This document shows, one piece after another, positions 12,901 to 24,237 of a DNA stretch of 64,000 bases. How positions within the stretch are numbered: position 1 is the first letter of the stretch; each line of letters opens with the position of its first letter. Origin of the DNA: Erythroxylum novogranatense (Eukaryota > Streptophyta > Magnoliopsida > Malpighiales > Erythroxylaceae); the NCBI GenBank assembly GCA_029891385.1, contig CM057228.1, positions 53,965,783 through 54,029,782 on the forward strand, read 5' to 3'. The notes under the pieces are model-generated. The model was not told the origin of the DNA. It made no database searches and worked only from the letters and a program-made list of their open reading frames with translations. The position numbers and the translations under genes are program-made.

Positions 12901-13205
12901 TCTTTTCCTGTTTAGCTTTAAACTTCAAACAGTTTAAATGATGTATAGAAAGATTGACTGCAACTTAGAAAGGAGCCATATAATATATAAATCACACGTC
13001 ATTTTTATTAATTCTTTTTAAATGATCTACAACTAAAGAGAAACCTTGTTTTTATAGACTAAATAAGGGAAATGAGGACAAACAACTTTTAAAAAAGATT
13101 TTTACAAAGTACAATAATTCAAAATAGAAGACAGAAGTTCATAATAAAAGTAAGAATGATTGAAAACGTTGGATCTCAATAATATTATTAAAGATAAAAA
13201 GGAAT
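9931..13205. other. Gene-free AT-rich intergenic DNA
   Basis: No supported gene is seen. AT-rich tracts dominate 10740-11120. A 23-nt exact direct repeat ('agaaagattgactgcaac' plus 5 nt) occurs at 12788-12810 and 12947-12969. It is too long for a normal transposon target duplication and looks like a local duplication. Short open frames at 11889, 10194 and 9961 have no recognisable features. Confidence 0.5.
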
Positions 13206-13227
13206 CACTACAAGAATACCCACGTTC

Positions 13228-13690
13228 TCCGACGGAATATTCCGTCGGAGAAACGGACAATTCCGTCGACAATTATTTTTGTCGACGGAACGCGACGACA
13301 GAAGAAACCGTCGTAAACATGGCTGTTGTTATTACTTACCGACGGAACAAGACCGTCGGTGTATTGTCTACGGAAAACCGACAGAATATTATCCGTTGTT
13401 GTTATGTTGCGACGGACATTAATTAAAAATTGCGTCGATGAAATTCATATATCACCGACGAAATATGTCCGTCGGTATAATTTAGGGACGACATCACTGT
13501 CGCTACGCTTCAGAAGTAAGTAATAACCTTAACGACGGAAATATAATCCATCAGACAGTTTCATCCATTACCGACGGTAATGTGTACGTCGCCAAATTTG
13601 GTTCAGGTTTTTTGCCGACGGAATGTAACATTCCGTCGGTGAAGGTGATTAAATATACCGACGGAATTGTGTATTCCGTCGGTGTTATAA
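13228..13690. repeat. CACTA subterminal motif array (CCGACGGA/TCCGTCGG)
   Basis: At least ten copies of an 8-9 nt motif, CCGACGGAA or its reverse complement TTCCGTCGG, occur mostly as inverted pairs a few bases to about 15 bp apart. The first pair forms the perfect palindrome CCGACGGAATATTCCGTCGG at 13230. Such subterminal repeats are the transposase-binding sites of CACTA elements. The array accounts for the short GC-rich islands and for the weak open frames crossing it. Confidence 0.8.
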
Positions 13691-13711
13691 AATTGGTATA
13701 AAACATTAGGT

Positions 13712-13859
13712 TGTACATAATTGGACATCCACACATCAACCAGTACATCAAAGGTTTAAATAATGTCAATTGTTATACAATTGGATGTACATAATTGGAC
13801 ATCCACACATCAACCAGTACATTAAAGGTATAAATAATGTCAATTGTTATACAATTGGA
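13712..13859. repeat. 74-bp tandem repeat, two copies
   Basis: Units 13712-13785 and 13786-13859 both begin 'tgtacataattggacatcc' and end 'ttatacaattgga'. They differ at only a few positions. They lie between the CACTA subterminal motif array and the 3' end of the transposon gene remnant. Confidence 0.85.
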
Positions 13860-13919
13860 TATAAACACAGCAAAGGATCCATAAATTGTTATGTTTGTAC
13901 CTTAAAATAATGAGTTCGA

Positions 13920-15345
13920 CTATCTATTGTTGTGGTGATCGTGGGTGGTCCTCTGTAGAACTTCCTTCGATCGCTCGAACGGTGGTCGCAACCGAGCTAT
14001 CTGCATAATCTCTTCTCTCATCTTCGCCATCTGCTCTCTCATCTGTAGCTCCATCTGCTCCCTGAGGGAAAGCTCCATCTGCTCCCTGATTCGTTGCTCC
14101 ATCTGCTCCTTGATTCGCTGCTCCTGCTCCCTCATCCGTTGTTCCTCCTGCTCTGTCTACCCCTCTTCTAAATGAGCTATCTTGTCCATTTATGTTTGTA
14201 CTGTGGCCCGAAGCTCGATGACTTCATTGTTGTTCGATGGCCTAGTGGACGCTGTTGTACTGGACATGAAAGATTGGGAATAACATGAGTTCCCAAACAA
14301 ACCTAGACCAAATATCCTGCCACGACGATCCTTACCACCCACGGCCTCAAAATACATCTGAGACACGTCTACAGATTGTTCCTCCTGCGACTGTAGCTCA
14401 AGGGTTTGTTGTAATTGGTCCTATAAGGTATGTGAAGTTAACATTAAGAAGAAGGACGGGAGCAGTATTTAGAAATGTATAACATGCAATAACTGGACAT
14501 ACATTCAGCTCTCGACAGCGGTTGTTGATGAAGGTTAGACCGTCATGCTTCTTCGTGTGAGTATGCACAAATAACTGAAGGGGGTAGGCTTGGTGCCCAA
14601 TGACTTCTCCTACATGGGAAAGACTAAAATGTTAGATGTGAACTAGAAATCGTTTAAACGTCGGCAGAGGTTCAAAAAGTTGTATGATATTCGCCTCATG
14701 TTAAACAAAGAAAATAACTCAACACAACCATAAGTGACACCAGACATTTAGACCATTATCATTATCCATAATACAACGAAGCTAACTATCGACAAAATAG
14801 TGTAAAGTGTAGATACTTACAAGTCTGTCTGCATGCTCTTGGTGAGTTATTGAGCTTCCCGTATGTACGGGAAGACTCTGTTGACTTGGGCCTCCACGTC
14901 TGTTGGCGGAGTTACATCCTGAGATGGACATTGCTGCAGGTGATGCCCAATACGCCAGCCAACGATTCCAAATATCCTCCGAAATAAAGCGGAGTCGTGC
15001 ACCAACCTTGTTTATCGCGTTAATGAAGTCGTGATAACGTGTACGAGTCCGCCTCTCCCAGAATTTGTATATGCTCCCGTCCAAAGTAGCGTCCCAGAAA
15101 AATGCTTTCTGATAAAAGAATAAAAAAATATATGTTAGTTAATGTGCAACTATATATATATATCCTGACACAATATATATATATATTAAATAAATAACAA
15201 AAATAATTATTGTACCTCGAACTCATGAAAGTACAATTGTTTTGTAGCTGCAGTGATATTCTTCCACGTATATTCATCGGGTTCAATCCTTTCCTTAAAA
15301 GTGGAGATCATATGCCTGGAAACCATTCCAGACGGTACCAACCTA
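13920..15345 (-). pseudogene. Plant transposase (Ptta/En/Spm family) gene remnant
   Basis: Read on the minus strand there are three recognisable blocks. Block 15214-15345 encodes GMVSRHMISTFKERIEPDEY and a short continuation. Block 14782-15084 includes FWERRTRTRYHDFINA, FISEDIWNRWLAYWAS and a Asn-Arg-Arg-Gly segment. Together these match the plant Ptta/En/Spm transposase domain. Block 13920-14135 encodes a Met/Arg/Glu/Gln-rich heptad-like repeat (REQMEL type), the coiled-coil tail common in these proteins. Intron-like AT-rich gaps with plausible splice sites separate the blocks, but I cannot join one clean frame. No DDE catalytic TPase gene is present, so the remnant could not be autonomous. 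Confidence 0.65.
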
Positions 15346-15429
15346 AAACAAGAAGTTATTGTAGTGTACAAATGGACCGAAAAGCCTAAGGCTTAATCTA
15401 CTAGAAACAGTGCTTAATCCTATACTATG

Positions 15430-16560
15430 TGACTTTCTACTCAGTGCATCAGCCACAAAATTTGCTTTTCTTGAATGATACTCAATCTTGCAATTATAAT
15501 CTTTTAATAACTCAATCCATCTCCTCTGTCTCATGTTTAGCTTTTTCTGACTCAGCAGATATCTTAAACTCTTGTGATCAGTGTATATCTGAAATGTTTC
15601 ACTGTATAAATAATGTATCCAAATCTTTAGAGCAAAGACTACTGCTGCAAGCTCTAAATCATGTACTAATAATTCATCTCATGAGACCTTAATTGTCTCG
15701 ATGCATAGGCTATCACCTTGTCATTCTGCATCAATGCACATCATAATGTTTGATGTGACACATCATTGTATACTACATATCCACCAGATCTTGATGGAAT
15801 CGTCAACACCGGTGCTATAGTCAACCGATTTTTTAACTCCTCAAAACTTCTCTTACACTCATCATTTCATATAAATGCCATATTCTTCCTCAAAAGTTTA
15901 GTCAGAGGGGTCAAGATTAAAGAAAATCTCTCAATAAACCTCCGGTAATATCCAGCCAATCCGAGAAAACTCCAGATCTCCGATACATTCTTCGAAGTCT
16001 CCCATCTCATTACTGCTTCTATCTTCATTGGATCCACCTGAATTTCATGTCTAGCTACTATGTGACCCAAGAATACTACTTGATTCAACCAAAATTCACA
16101 TTTATTGAAGTTGACATATAACTGTTTTTCTCTCATAAGCTCCAAAATCATTCTCAGAGGCTCAGCATGTTCTTCACTACTTTTCAAATACACCAAAATA
16201 TCATCGATGAATACAATTACAAACCGATCCAAGTAAGGCTGAAACACCTTATTCATTGATGCCAAAAATGCAACTGGGGCATTAGTCAACCCAAATGACA
16301 TTGCTAAGAACTCGAAATGCCTATACCTGCTCTTGAAAGCACTCTTTGGCACATCAGCCTCTGTTATCTTTAGGTGATAATACCCAGACCTCAAATCGAC
16401 CTTAGTGAATACCTGAGCTCCCTGCAATTGATCAAATAAGTCATCAATTCTAGGCAACGGGTACTTGTTCTTTACTGTAACCCGATTGAGTTGCCTATAA
16501 TCAATGCATAACCTCAAAGTGCCATCTTTATTCTTTACAAATAACACTGGAGCTCCCCAG
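15430..16560 (-). pseudogene. Gypsy reverse transcriptase and partial RNase H
   Basis: The longest open piece (15867-16547) carries the RT motifs in order: [34 protein letters not shown] and the catalytic [19 protein letters not shown] follows at the RT/RNase H connection. The [22 protein letters not shown] combination is typical of plant chromoviruses of the Tekay/Del group. A second piece (15343-15534) carries the RNase H to integrase linker motif VADALSRK. Frameshifts lie between the pieces. The catalytic aspartates of RT are intact, but the polyprotein is broken up- and downstream. The lineage is inferred from motif style without a tree. Confidence 0.88.
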
Positions 16561-17014
16561 GGTGAACACTGGGTCTAATGAATCCCTTCTCAAGCAGTTC
16601 CTGCAACTGACTCTTCAACTCCTTTAATTCCACAGGTGTCATCCTATATATAGGAATTAATATAGGAGCAACACTTGGAACTAAGTCAATCGTGAACTCC
16701 GTTTCTCAATCTAGAGGCAAACTAGGTAATTCAGTGAGAAACACGTCCGGGAATTCCTTAACCATAGGAATATCCTGTACACTCTGTTCAACTCGAGTAT
16801 CAATCACATGGGCCAGATATGCCTCATATCCACCATACATTAACTTCAAAGTACTCACAAATGAGATCAATCTAGCTGGCACTGCTTGGCTAATTCCTCT
16901 AAACACTGCTCTCGATTGATTAGAAGACTTTAAAATTACTTCCTTTTTATAGTTCATGATGGTCCTATGAACAGTAAGTCAATCTATACCGAAAATAATA
17001 TCTTTCTCCTTTAA

Positions 17015-17290
17015 CTATAATACAATCAAGTCTGCTTCTAACTTTGCTTGATCAATTCGAATCAAACACTTATTGTAGACCTCCCTAATCACGGTGGTAC
17101 TACTTATCGGTGTACTAACCTCTAAGCCACATCTCAGTAACTCTCTATTACAATGCAATCTAGATGTCATATGTGGTGTGATAAATGAATGTGTAGATCC
17201 AGGATCTAGCAATGTATAAACCTCAAAAGTAAATAGTGATAACACACCTGCAATCCTTGATCCGATGATCAAGTGAGTCGCACCGAAGAC
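17015..17290 (-). pseudogene. Gypsy aspartic protease fragment
   Basis: The motif LLDPGSTHSFI on the minus strand is the retropepsin active-site region in the 'DPG[AS]THSF' form common in plant chromoviruses. The fragment lies between the gag and RT pieces, as expected. Upstream a degraded segment around 17290-17360 reads like a zinc-knuckle region but is not clean enough to call. The frame closes before RT. Confidence 0.75.
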
Positions 17291-17585
17291 AGACTCCTAT
17301 CAATCTGCAGCATTCACCATTATGTTTCTTTCCATAATGTTCACAAGCTAGTAGCTGAGCCAATATTGTACCTTTTTTATTCCCAGACTGTACAAAACTA
17401 CCTCTTTGTCTAACTTCCGACAGTCTAGATCTAGTCGGTGACCTGAAAGCTCGATTCTGTTGCTTACTGAACCTTTTGTTAGAATCTCCCTGAGAATCAC
17501 TGAGTCTCTTTTGTCTCGACTCAGATCTGAGCTCAATCTAACTATCTTTCAAAAACTGTTCAATACGGATTGAGACAGCTCGTAA

Positions 17586-18190
17586 TTATGTAAAATTACC
17601 TAGATTAGAAATAGCTAACCTCATCTGAATTCTCATATTCAGGCCTTCTTCAAACCTCCTGCACTTGTCTTCCTCAGTAGGAACCAAGGCAGTGGCATAA
17701 CCCATCAGTTCATTAAATTTCACTTCATACTCTGCTACAGTCATCTTACCCTGCTTCAAATCCATAAATTCTTTCTTCTTTCTATCCATGTAGATCTTGG
17801 GCAAATAGTTTTCTTTGAAGACTCTCAGGAAGTCTTCCCATCTCAAACTACAAAGCCTGATGGTACTCCCTGGAACAATTTTCCACCACTGGTAAGTTAG
17901 GCCTTACAACAGTAGAGATATAGCATAGTCGAACCTCTCGTCTGACTCACAGTCTATATGATCAAGGGCCTTCTAAGTTCTTTCTAACCATCCTTCATCC
18001 TCTGCAGGGTCTGTGCTTCCGTAGAAATCCATACCCCCCTGCTTTCGCAGTTTATCATACCTTCTTTCCCTTCTCTCGAAAATCCTTAGAGGCCTTCTCT
18101 CAAGTCAAGATGCTGACGACTCTCTATTGGCTCTTTCCGATCCTATGTCAGTTGAGTGTTCCATTTGATCGCCTACGTCAGATAACCTAT
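17586..18190 (-). pseudogene. Gypsy gag fragment
   Basis: On the minus strand, MDFYGSTDPAEDEGWLE and then a retro-gag domain are readable. The open part (17586-17846) carries FKENYLPKIYMDRKKKEF, LKQGKMTVAEYEVKFNEL and CRRFEEGLN, the conserved core of plant Gypsy gag. In-frame stops occur upstream (around 17950 and 18075), so it is not functional. It lies about 100 bp inside the LTR, as expected for gag. Confidence 0.82.
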
Positions 18191-18277
18191 AACATATAAT
18201 AACTTCAATGATCATCCAAAATTTTCAAAACATTTCATGCCTAACATTACTACATATCCCTATAGATGCCAACTATA

Positions 18278-18288
18278 CTATAATACCA
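18278..18288 (-). other. Primer-binding site for the Gypsy element (decayed, tRNA-iMet type)
   Basis: Read on the minus strand, TGGTATTATAG matches the plant iMet-tRNA-derived TGGTATCAGAG at 9 of 11 positions. It starts five bases after the LTR terminus at 18294. Together with the minus-strand gag this fixes the LTR's orientation: the TGTAACACCCC end at 18294 is the 3' (U5) end of a minus-strand 5' LTR. Confidence 0.6.
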
Positions 18289-18734
18289 CCAACTGTAACA
18301 CCCCACTCCCATCTGACACATGCACATTTGCCATTTGGTCATACATACACATGCCTGACAAAAATGATGTGTTAACTATCTCACTTTCACTATATCGCAT
18401 GGCATTATAATTAAAATCACAAATCACACATTTGCTAAAATCCAAAATTTCCTCATTTTATATCATAACCACAATGTATATTGTAGCTTTAAGTTTAACA
18501 TCATCCATATATATACAACATCGTCCTATGAGCATAAATAGCTTAGTCTACACAGTAAGCTACAAATATGAGGAATGCATAAAAAACAATAACAGACTAT
18601 GTCTTCAATTCATAGTTGATCAACCTTTGAGCCATGACTGATTTTCAAAGTTGCATAAAATATGCCTCTATGGAGTATTAGAAGCTAGGTCGTCTCACTC
18701 CTAAACTTGAAATTAACAATGGTGCAATTTTGAT

Positions 18735-18774
18735 GAGTTTTGCAAACTCAGTAGAGTAACCAACTTTGATGGTT
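18735..18774. other. Twin hairpins in LTR A
   Basis: Two adjacent perfect hairpins: GAGTTTTGCAAACTC at 18735-18749 (6-bp stem) and AACCAACTTTGATGGTT at 18758-18774 (5-bp stem). The same pair lies about 420-440 bp from the TGTAA end in LTRs B and C. Confidence 0.7.
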
Positions 18775-19042
18775 CACTCAGCTTATAAAACACAAGCAAT
18801 TAGAAACATATTGTAGCACAGTTCATATCAACTTGATTAGCATCAAGTTCTATCGCAACAAATTGTATTTCAGTCAAACAATTTAATCAAACTATCACTT
18901 CATTACACTTGAATAAAACACAAACATTGGTTTAATACCATGCATTCAAACATATAGCGTTCTTATAGCTTTACAAATTATTCAATGAATTCAAATCATA
19001 TGTAAATGTTATATGTATAAGACTCACATTTGTTTTTACATT

Positions 19043-19180
19043 GTTGTGATTGTGTCCTTTTTCAGTATCCCGTTTCACCGGGCTCGTTTATCATAGTGAG
19101 CCTTAGGCTCTAACCATATATATTTGAGCTTTAAGCTCTTTTCAGTAGCAGCCTTAGTCAGTAGCAACATCAGTCATAAC
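19043..19180. other. Bracketed hairpin array in LTR A
   Basis: Arms GTTGTGATTG (19043-19052) and CAGTCATAAC (19171-19180) pair over 10 bp if two G-U pairs are allowed in the + strand RNA. Inside are the hairpins GAGCCTTAGGCTC (19098-19110) and GAGCTTTAAGCTC (19136-19148). This corresponds to the cleaner arrays in B (24450-24622) and C (54276-54404). The differences in the arms are C-to-T/G-to-A type, consistent with methylation decay. Confidence 0.65.
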
Positions 19181-19541
19181 TGTCTTTATATTACATGTAT
19201 TGAAATGAAATGCATGCCACAGTTCATTCAATACAATCAATCACTTTCATTCATATTTTCTTAGTTAATACAGTCAGTCATAACATTCAGTCACTTTTAA
19301 TTGAGAATCACTTAGACAGTTTCATTCACATACAAGTAGCACTTCCAATGATATTCACATGGATCAAATCTCCTCGGACATTTCATGCCTGGAATCTAGC
19401 GCACAATCAGTACATATTCATCACATATCAAATTCAATTAAGTAATATCAGATAAAATTAAAGTGAGACCATCTTAGGTTGCTCACAATTTCTCTCTTAA
19501 GCCTATTGCCTTGACGTTTTAGCAATATCAGGATGTGGTCG

Positions 19542-21219
19542 TGTTGGAACCCCTCCCCGGTGAGTCGCGTGCCCGACGTCCTACATGACATCTGGACGTG
19601 CATCTTACGAGGGAGGAATTCCTCACCACGAAAGAAAACTCAAATCGAACTTAATTTAACGTCATTCGAACAAAACTAGATAAATTTACCCTATTTATCT
19701 TCCAATAAAATTGATCTGCTTAGGGCCCATAATAAAATCCGATTCCTCAGCTCAAATGAAATTCCATGTCTCTTGGTCAAATAGAATCAGAAATCTCCTC
19801 AATCGGATCTCTATAGACCGCAAAATCGTCCAAAAATGGAAAATATTCAATATCGTCACATGATTGGCTTTCTTTAATAGTATCCATAAATTCCCGCTAA
19901 AACCCGAATCTCTAATTTTATCAAAAGGGGTATAATTTTTTTATTTTTTATTTTAGAAAACCAACGCTTCAAAAACTGAGTGAATCTGAGGCTAAACGAA
20001 AATGTTACAAACAAAAAAGTGAGAGGACATTCAGAGACTAGGCGTGGGCACGTCTAAGAGATTTAGAGACTAGACGTGGCCACGTAAGGATAAAGTCTGG
20101 ATTTGTAGGAAAATTTTAGAGTTTACAAACATCATAACTTTTGCTCCCGAAGTCTAAAATTCGTAAATTTGGTATCAATAAAAAGGTAAAAGGGAGCTCT
20201 ACAACTTCATAGAAGGATTTAAAAACTACTTTAGCCATTAAGAGGGTCAAAATTTGCTTTAAATGTTTCAACCCAAACTCAAATTTTCCTACACTATGCC
20301 AAAAGTTTGAAAATTCATATCTTTTAGCTCACAAGTCGAAAAATGTCACATTTTACCTCATTGGAAAGATAAAGAAAGGATCTACAAACTTCATGAAGGG
20401 TGCAAAAATTAAATCGGTCATTAAGGGAGGTAAAAACACACTTAACGTTTTAGCCTAAATGAAAAACCAATGGAACAGTAATTGGCACAATGAGCGATGA
20501 ATCATCAACATTCTCAAACTCATATCTTTTTATTCCTACCTCCAATGATTGCAAATTATACCTCATTTTAAAGTTAGAAAGATACTCTACATTTTCTATG
20601 AAGATAACAAAAATCAAAACTGCCTCTAAGAGGGTGAAAACCCCCTCCAAAGGTTCTGCAAAATTCAACCCTCATCAACAGTAGCTGAAACCTTTCACCT
20701 CTCATAACTTTTTCATTTTAAGACTCGAATGTGTGACTTCGGAAAAAGATTTGCCAGTTTGGCCTAATTATGCGAAAGTGGATTTGTAAAGGCCAGTTTG
20801 GCCTAATTATGTGAAAGTGGATTTCGAATTGTGTGAATTATGTGCTTTCTTTGAATTTGTGGTGGTCCCATCTGAGTCAGTGCACTGCTCACCCATAGGC
20901 TTCTCCCCTTTGCCCTAGTGGCCGTGGAGTTCCTCTCAAGGACTCCTATCCGTTACGGCTACACATGACCGCTTCGCAGAAATGTGTAGAACGTTCTGTT
21001 TCGGATCCACCCGATGGCTCAATGGTGAGAGGCGTCCACTTAAAGTGGAACAAAACTTTGAGGTCTTGGGTTCGAGCCGTGGCTCACCCTTGACCAAAGA
21101 GGACAAGATCGATTAAGGTTGGATGTGCAGTATAACCCGCAAACACCCGCCGTGGTATAACCCGCAAATACACGCTGGGTGGGAAATGTTAGCCCAGGTG
21201 TGGGGGGTGGGGTCCAACA
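19542..21219. mobile_element. Solo LTR of another family, nested in LTR A (TSD GGTCG)
   Basis: The segment starts TGTTGGAACCCC and ends GGGGTCCAACA. It is flanked by perfect 5-bp duplications GGTCG (19537-19541 and 21220-21224). Removing it restores LTR A so that it aligns with LTR C ('gtcg', 'gct', 'ctcctat'). It contains no coding region. Repeated blocks of the type 'cataactttt ... ctacaacttcat' occur at 20120-20640. A GC-rich repeat with 'agagactag.cgtgg.cacgt' occurs near 20030-20085. The 1678-bp length and TG..CA ends fit a solo LTR. Its 3' part contains tRNA-promoter-like boxes. Confidence 0.85.
20750..20825. repeat. Short tandem duplication inside the nested solo LTR
   Basis: Two copies of about 37 bp, starting near 20754 and 20791, both read 'gccagtttggcctaattat' followed by 'g[ct]gaaagtggattt'. 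They sit within the 19542-21219 element. Confidence 0.75.
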
Positions 21220-23415
21220 GGTCGTGCTACTTGCTCTCCTATATGCATTAACACAATTTCATATTACTGTACTACTTACTTAATTGAGTAAACACATATA
21301 TAAATGTATCATGTATCATGCATATGCAATGACAAATTCTGGGTATATTTTTGTAACAAATTGATGTACATATCAATTGTAATCTAATTGTGCCAAAATT
21401 CACACACTCATTCACTATTCTCGCTTCTCCTGGAAGAATCCCATTCGGGTCAACTTTGTATAATCAATAAGATCAAGAAAATGATGTGTTTCTGTAACAC
21501 TCTCTTCTAGACAATTGTTCCTCTGTATCTTAAGTTTCTAATGACACCAAAATCTTTCAATTTGGTTTATTATTCTATGAGTTATGCTAAAAAAAACCAT
21601 AGTCTGTGTACATTTGAAATTTTGGCTAGAGCATGATAATGCATTCAAGTTGTACAACCCATATCTCTCAATTACAATATCCAAAAATTACAAACTTTAT
21701 GCCAATTTAAAGTTAACATAATAAGCTACAACTTTGGTGAAGACACCTTAGTCTAATTAGTTCTACATTAATACAGTTTATTCAATAACCACAGGGCATG
21801 ATTTCTGTCCATGGTAGTGCTACATCCTAATACAAGACTTAATTTCATGACAATTTTGAAAGTCTTAGAGATAGAATTAAAATTCAACTTCTTCAAGAAA
21901 GTTGTAGAAATATGTCTCAAGTTTAATCTAAATTAAGAATCGACTCATTTAGAAATCTACAGTTCAAGATATAATCAAAATACCAAAGCATGCTCAATGA
22001 AAATTCTCCAGTTCATAACATTCCAGCACATTCCCTCACTTTCATCTAATCAATCTTTTTCAAATCAATTCAAATGGCTCTAAATTTTTATTAAGAGGAA
22101 ACATAATGTCTTAGGAGTATATTGGTCTAATTTTCAAGTCATTTGGAGGTTAGGAGACAAAGCTATAACAAAATAAATGAAAGATGTTTAAAACAATCTC
22201 TCTATAGAAAACCTTTGGTGTAACTCCTCTTCACTTCTCTCTCTAAAACGTAGGTCTTCTTCTTCTTCACTAAACCCCGTTTTTCTTCTTCTTTTTCCTT
22301 TATTGTTTTCTAGATTTTACACACCTAACTTATTCAACTAACACATAAATTAAATTTTCTACTTCCATCTCAATTAAAACCCAACACAAATAAATCAAAA
22401 TTTCAAGATTTATACATAAATATTAAAAACAATGATGTTCACGTATGCATGTTCCAATTTTTTGCATCTTTTATTTTTTGTATCTTTCTTCCCTCTTCAG
22501 TCTATATTTTTCTATCATCTTAATCCTTTTTAAAACACAACATCACACTGCTCTATGTTCTCTTTAACTCTAGCCTCATTTAAATCCATCTATAACAATA
22601 CCCAAACATTTATGCATATGCAATGAAAAACAGCGCATATGTTCATCAACTTTTCTGCATATACATTTTTGCATGTCTCTTAATATCCATCAACAACCTC
22701 ATTTCATTATATAGTTTCATTCTTTTCATCTCAAATGCAAGATCAAATGCAACACCCAAAAATAGAACATTACTCACAGTTTTTCATCACTTTCTACATC
22801 TTTTCTACGTTTTTTAACATCGATTTACAGTCCAAAAACATAGAGCCTATAGCCATACGGTTCGACACCACTCACACATTCATCCATCCGCGAACATGAA
22901 AACATAATCTCTTTGTCATTTATCCTTGTTATAACCATGAAAATGAAAGCACAACACATTGTTTCCAGCAAAAACTCCAACAGTAAGATTAAATAAAGCT
23001 TTCAGTGGGTCAAGCAAACAGAAATAATTAGTCATAAAACAATATCTATGGATTGGTTTCGGTGATATATAAGCAAAGAGAGTTTCTGTTTGGTGTTGAT
23101 GCATATGGTGAAGAATAACCAAGAATGAGTTGGAGAAAAAATTTCCTTACAAAACAAGGTGACTACATGGGTTGAGGAGATCTTGCCACATGTCACCTAT
23201 GCATGTAGGCTATTTGTTACACTCTCATTTATCTTATATTTTCATTTTTTCCTAGTACAAAATATCCCAAATTTTAGGAAATTCACCAAAAATTTCGAAA
23301 TAATCATAATACTCTCCAAATAAAATTTCAAAGTAAATAATTCACAATTCACATTTTTAATCACATTTATAAATCAATTATACCTGAAAAATATCAATGA
23401 ATGCATGCATAATTA

Positions 23416-23438
23416 TATATATATATATATATATATCA
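23416..23438. repeat. (AT)n microsatellite
   Basis: A run of AT dinucleotides near the high-coordinate end of LTR A. Confidence 0.8.
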
Positions 23439-23560
23439 TAAATAAATATTCACATGTGTGTGAATATAAAATGATGTATGAGCATGCAATGTACTTCTTA
23501 TTTCTCACAATTCACTCAATTCACTATTCTAGGGTCTAGCTCCGAACATGAGATGTTACA

Positions 23561-23815
23561 ATGCATATGTGATCTTCACTTTATCTTTAATAAGCTCAAG
23601 GTTGTCATCAAATTTCATGATTGAAATCTCCTCAAGAAGTTCAGTATAAGCATTGACAACCACATATATTCTAGCAAAGTTGATCCTTTTTGTTTCTGCA
23701 GTGGCTTGATCAATGCATAGTATTCTCCTAATTGAGCTAACGAGATAGCTCAATCCTTTAATGGTCTAGTACTCAAGAGGTATGTCACGTATGCAAAGCC
23801 ATGTAGGTATGTTAG
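23561..23815 (-). pseudogene. DUF4283-type plant protein fragment, part 2
   Basis: On the minus strand, IPTWLCIRDIPLEY, then GLSYLVSSI, IDQATAETKRINFARIYV and a short acidic tail are readable. This is the C-terminal half of the DUF4283 domain found in plant LINE ORF1 and related retrotransposon-derived proteins (family pattern 'P.WV.L..IPLE.W ... GLSY.AS.IG.PL..D..T....R..FARI.V'). Its upstream half is at 28126-28400. The two halves were separated by solo LTR B, and the downstream side abuts LTR A. In-frame stops mark it as dead. Confidence 0.7.
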
Positions 23816-24237
23816 TGTAGCACCCCACTCCCGACGAGACCCGAACCCGATATCCATGGTGATATCCGAGCCCGTGACCCGCGAGGGTGGCGTACTAGAA
23901 CATTCATTACCTTATTAACAAAAATCGTATGACATTTTTTTTTCTTTCAAAAACATTAGAGTGCGCAAAACAAACATTGACTTGGCCCAATTATAACAAA
24001 ACACTTTCAAAGATTAAACCATTTCACTGATAAAACAATTTCAATCATTATTAGCACTCATTAGTGCTTAGTCACTCTCTACAATTACATGAAAACAATT
24101 GGACCTACTAAATACCAAATTAATACACTAATGCAGATACGGACGACACTGATCCCGACCCTACTGTCTTGCTAGCGATGAGCGTACTCCGCGTGTCCAA
24201 CGGGGTACTCTCCATTTCCTGAAAAATAGATGCAATG

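Larger units (their letters stand above)
13206..15366 (-). mobile_element. CACTA (En/Spm) DNA transposon remnant
   Basis: The left end begins CACTACAAGAA, the canonical plant CACTA terminus, followed by dense subterminal inverted motifs. The interior carries an En/Spm-type transposon gene remnant on the minus strand, with its 3' end toward the motif-rich end. The right limit is uncertain. TTATTGTAGTG at 15356-15366 is a 10/11 inverted match to the left end, but it sits only about 20 bp from the first recognisable exon. The flanking triplets (aat, tac) do not match as a 3-bp target duplication. The element is therefore probably internally deleted or 5'-truncated. Gypsy coding sequence begins directly to its right. 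Confidence 0.75.
15367..18293 (-). mobile_element. Gypsy (Tekay/Del-like) internal region, decayed and truncated
   Basis: On the minus strand the order is gag, protease, reverse transcriptase and the start of RNase H, then the element stops. RNase H beyond the VADALSRK motif, integrase, chromodomain and the 3' LTR are missing. Stops and frameshifts are frequent. Its 5' LTR starts at 18294 after a PBS-like site. Truncation is at or near the CACTA remnant's right limit; whether a CACTA insertion or a deletion caused the loss cannot be decided here. Confidence 0.85.
18294..23560 (-). mobile_element. Gypsy 5' LTR (LTR A), split by a nested solo LTR
   Basis: In + orientation it begins TGTAACACCCCACTCCC and ends GAGATGTTACA, so both ends are TG..CA. 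It carries the same landmark blocks as LTRs B and C: twin hairpins (18735-18774), a bracketed hairpin array (19043-19180) and 'gagaccatcttaggttgctc'. The nested element 19542-21219 plus one 5-bp duplication removes 1683 bp, leaving about 3.58 kb. That length agrees with its relatives. The duplication outside the high-coordinate end would start ATGCA (23561), but the partner end of the element is lost. Confidence 0.82.

Noticed and set aside
13206..13700. CRISPR-like or regulatory array of short repeats
   Set aside because: The CCGACGGA motifs are inverted, irregularly spaced and adjacent to a CACTA terminus, so they are CACTA subterminal repeats.
13945..14175. + strand frame with repeated Cys-Ser-Leu-Ile/Ile-Cys-Ser
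   Set aside because: Antisense of the coiled-coil repeat of the CACTA gene remnant.
21010..21085. A tRNA gene, suggested by 'tggctcaatggtgag' and 'gggttcgagcc'
   Set aside because: No cloverleaf of tRNA length can be formed, the box spacing is long, and it lies within an LTR-like insert; at best a SINE-like promoter relic.
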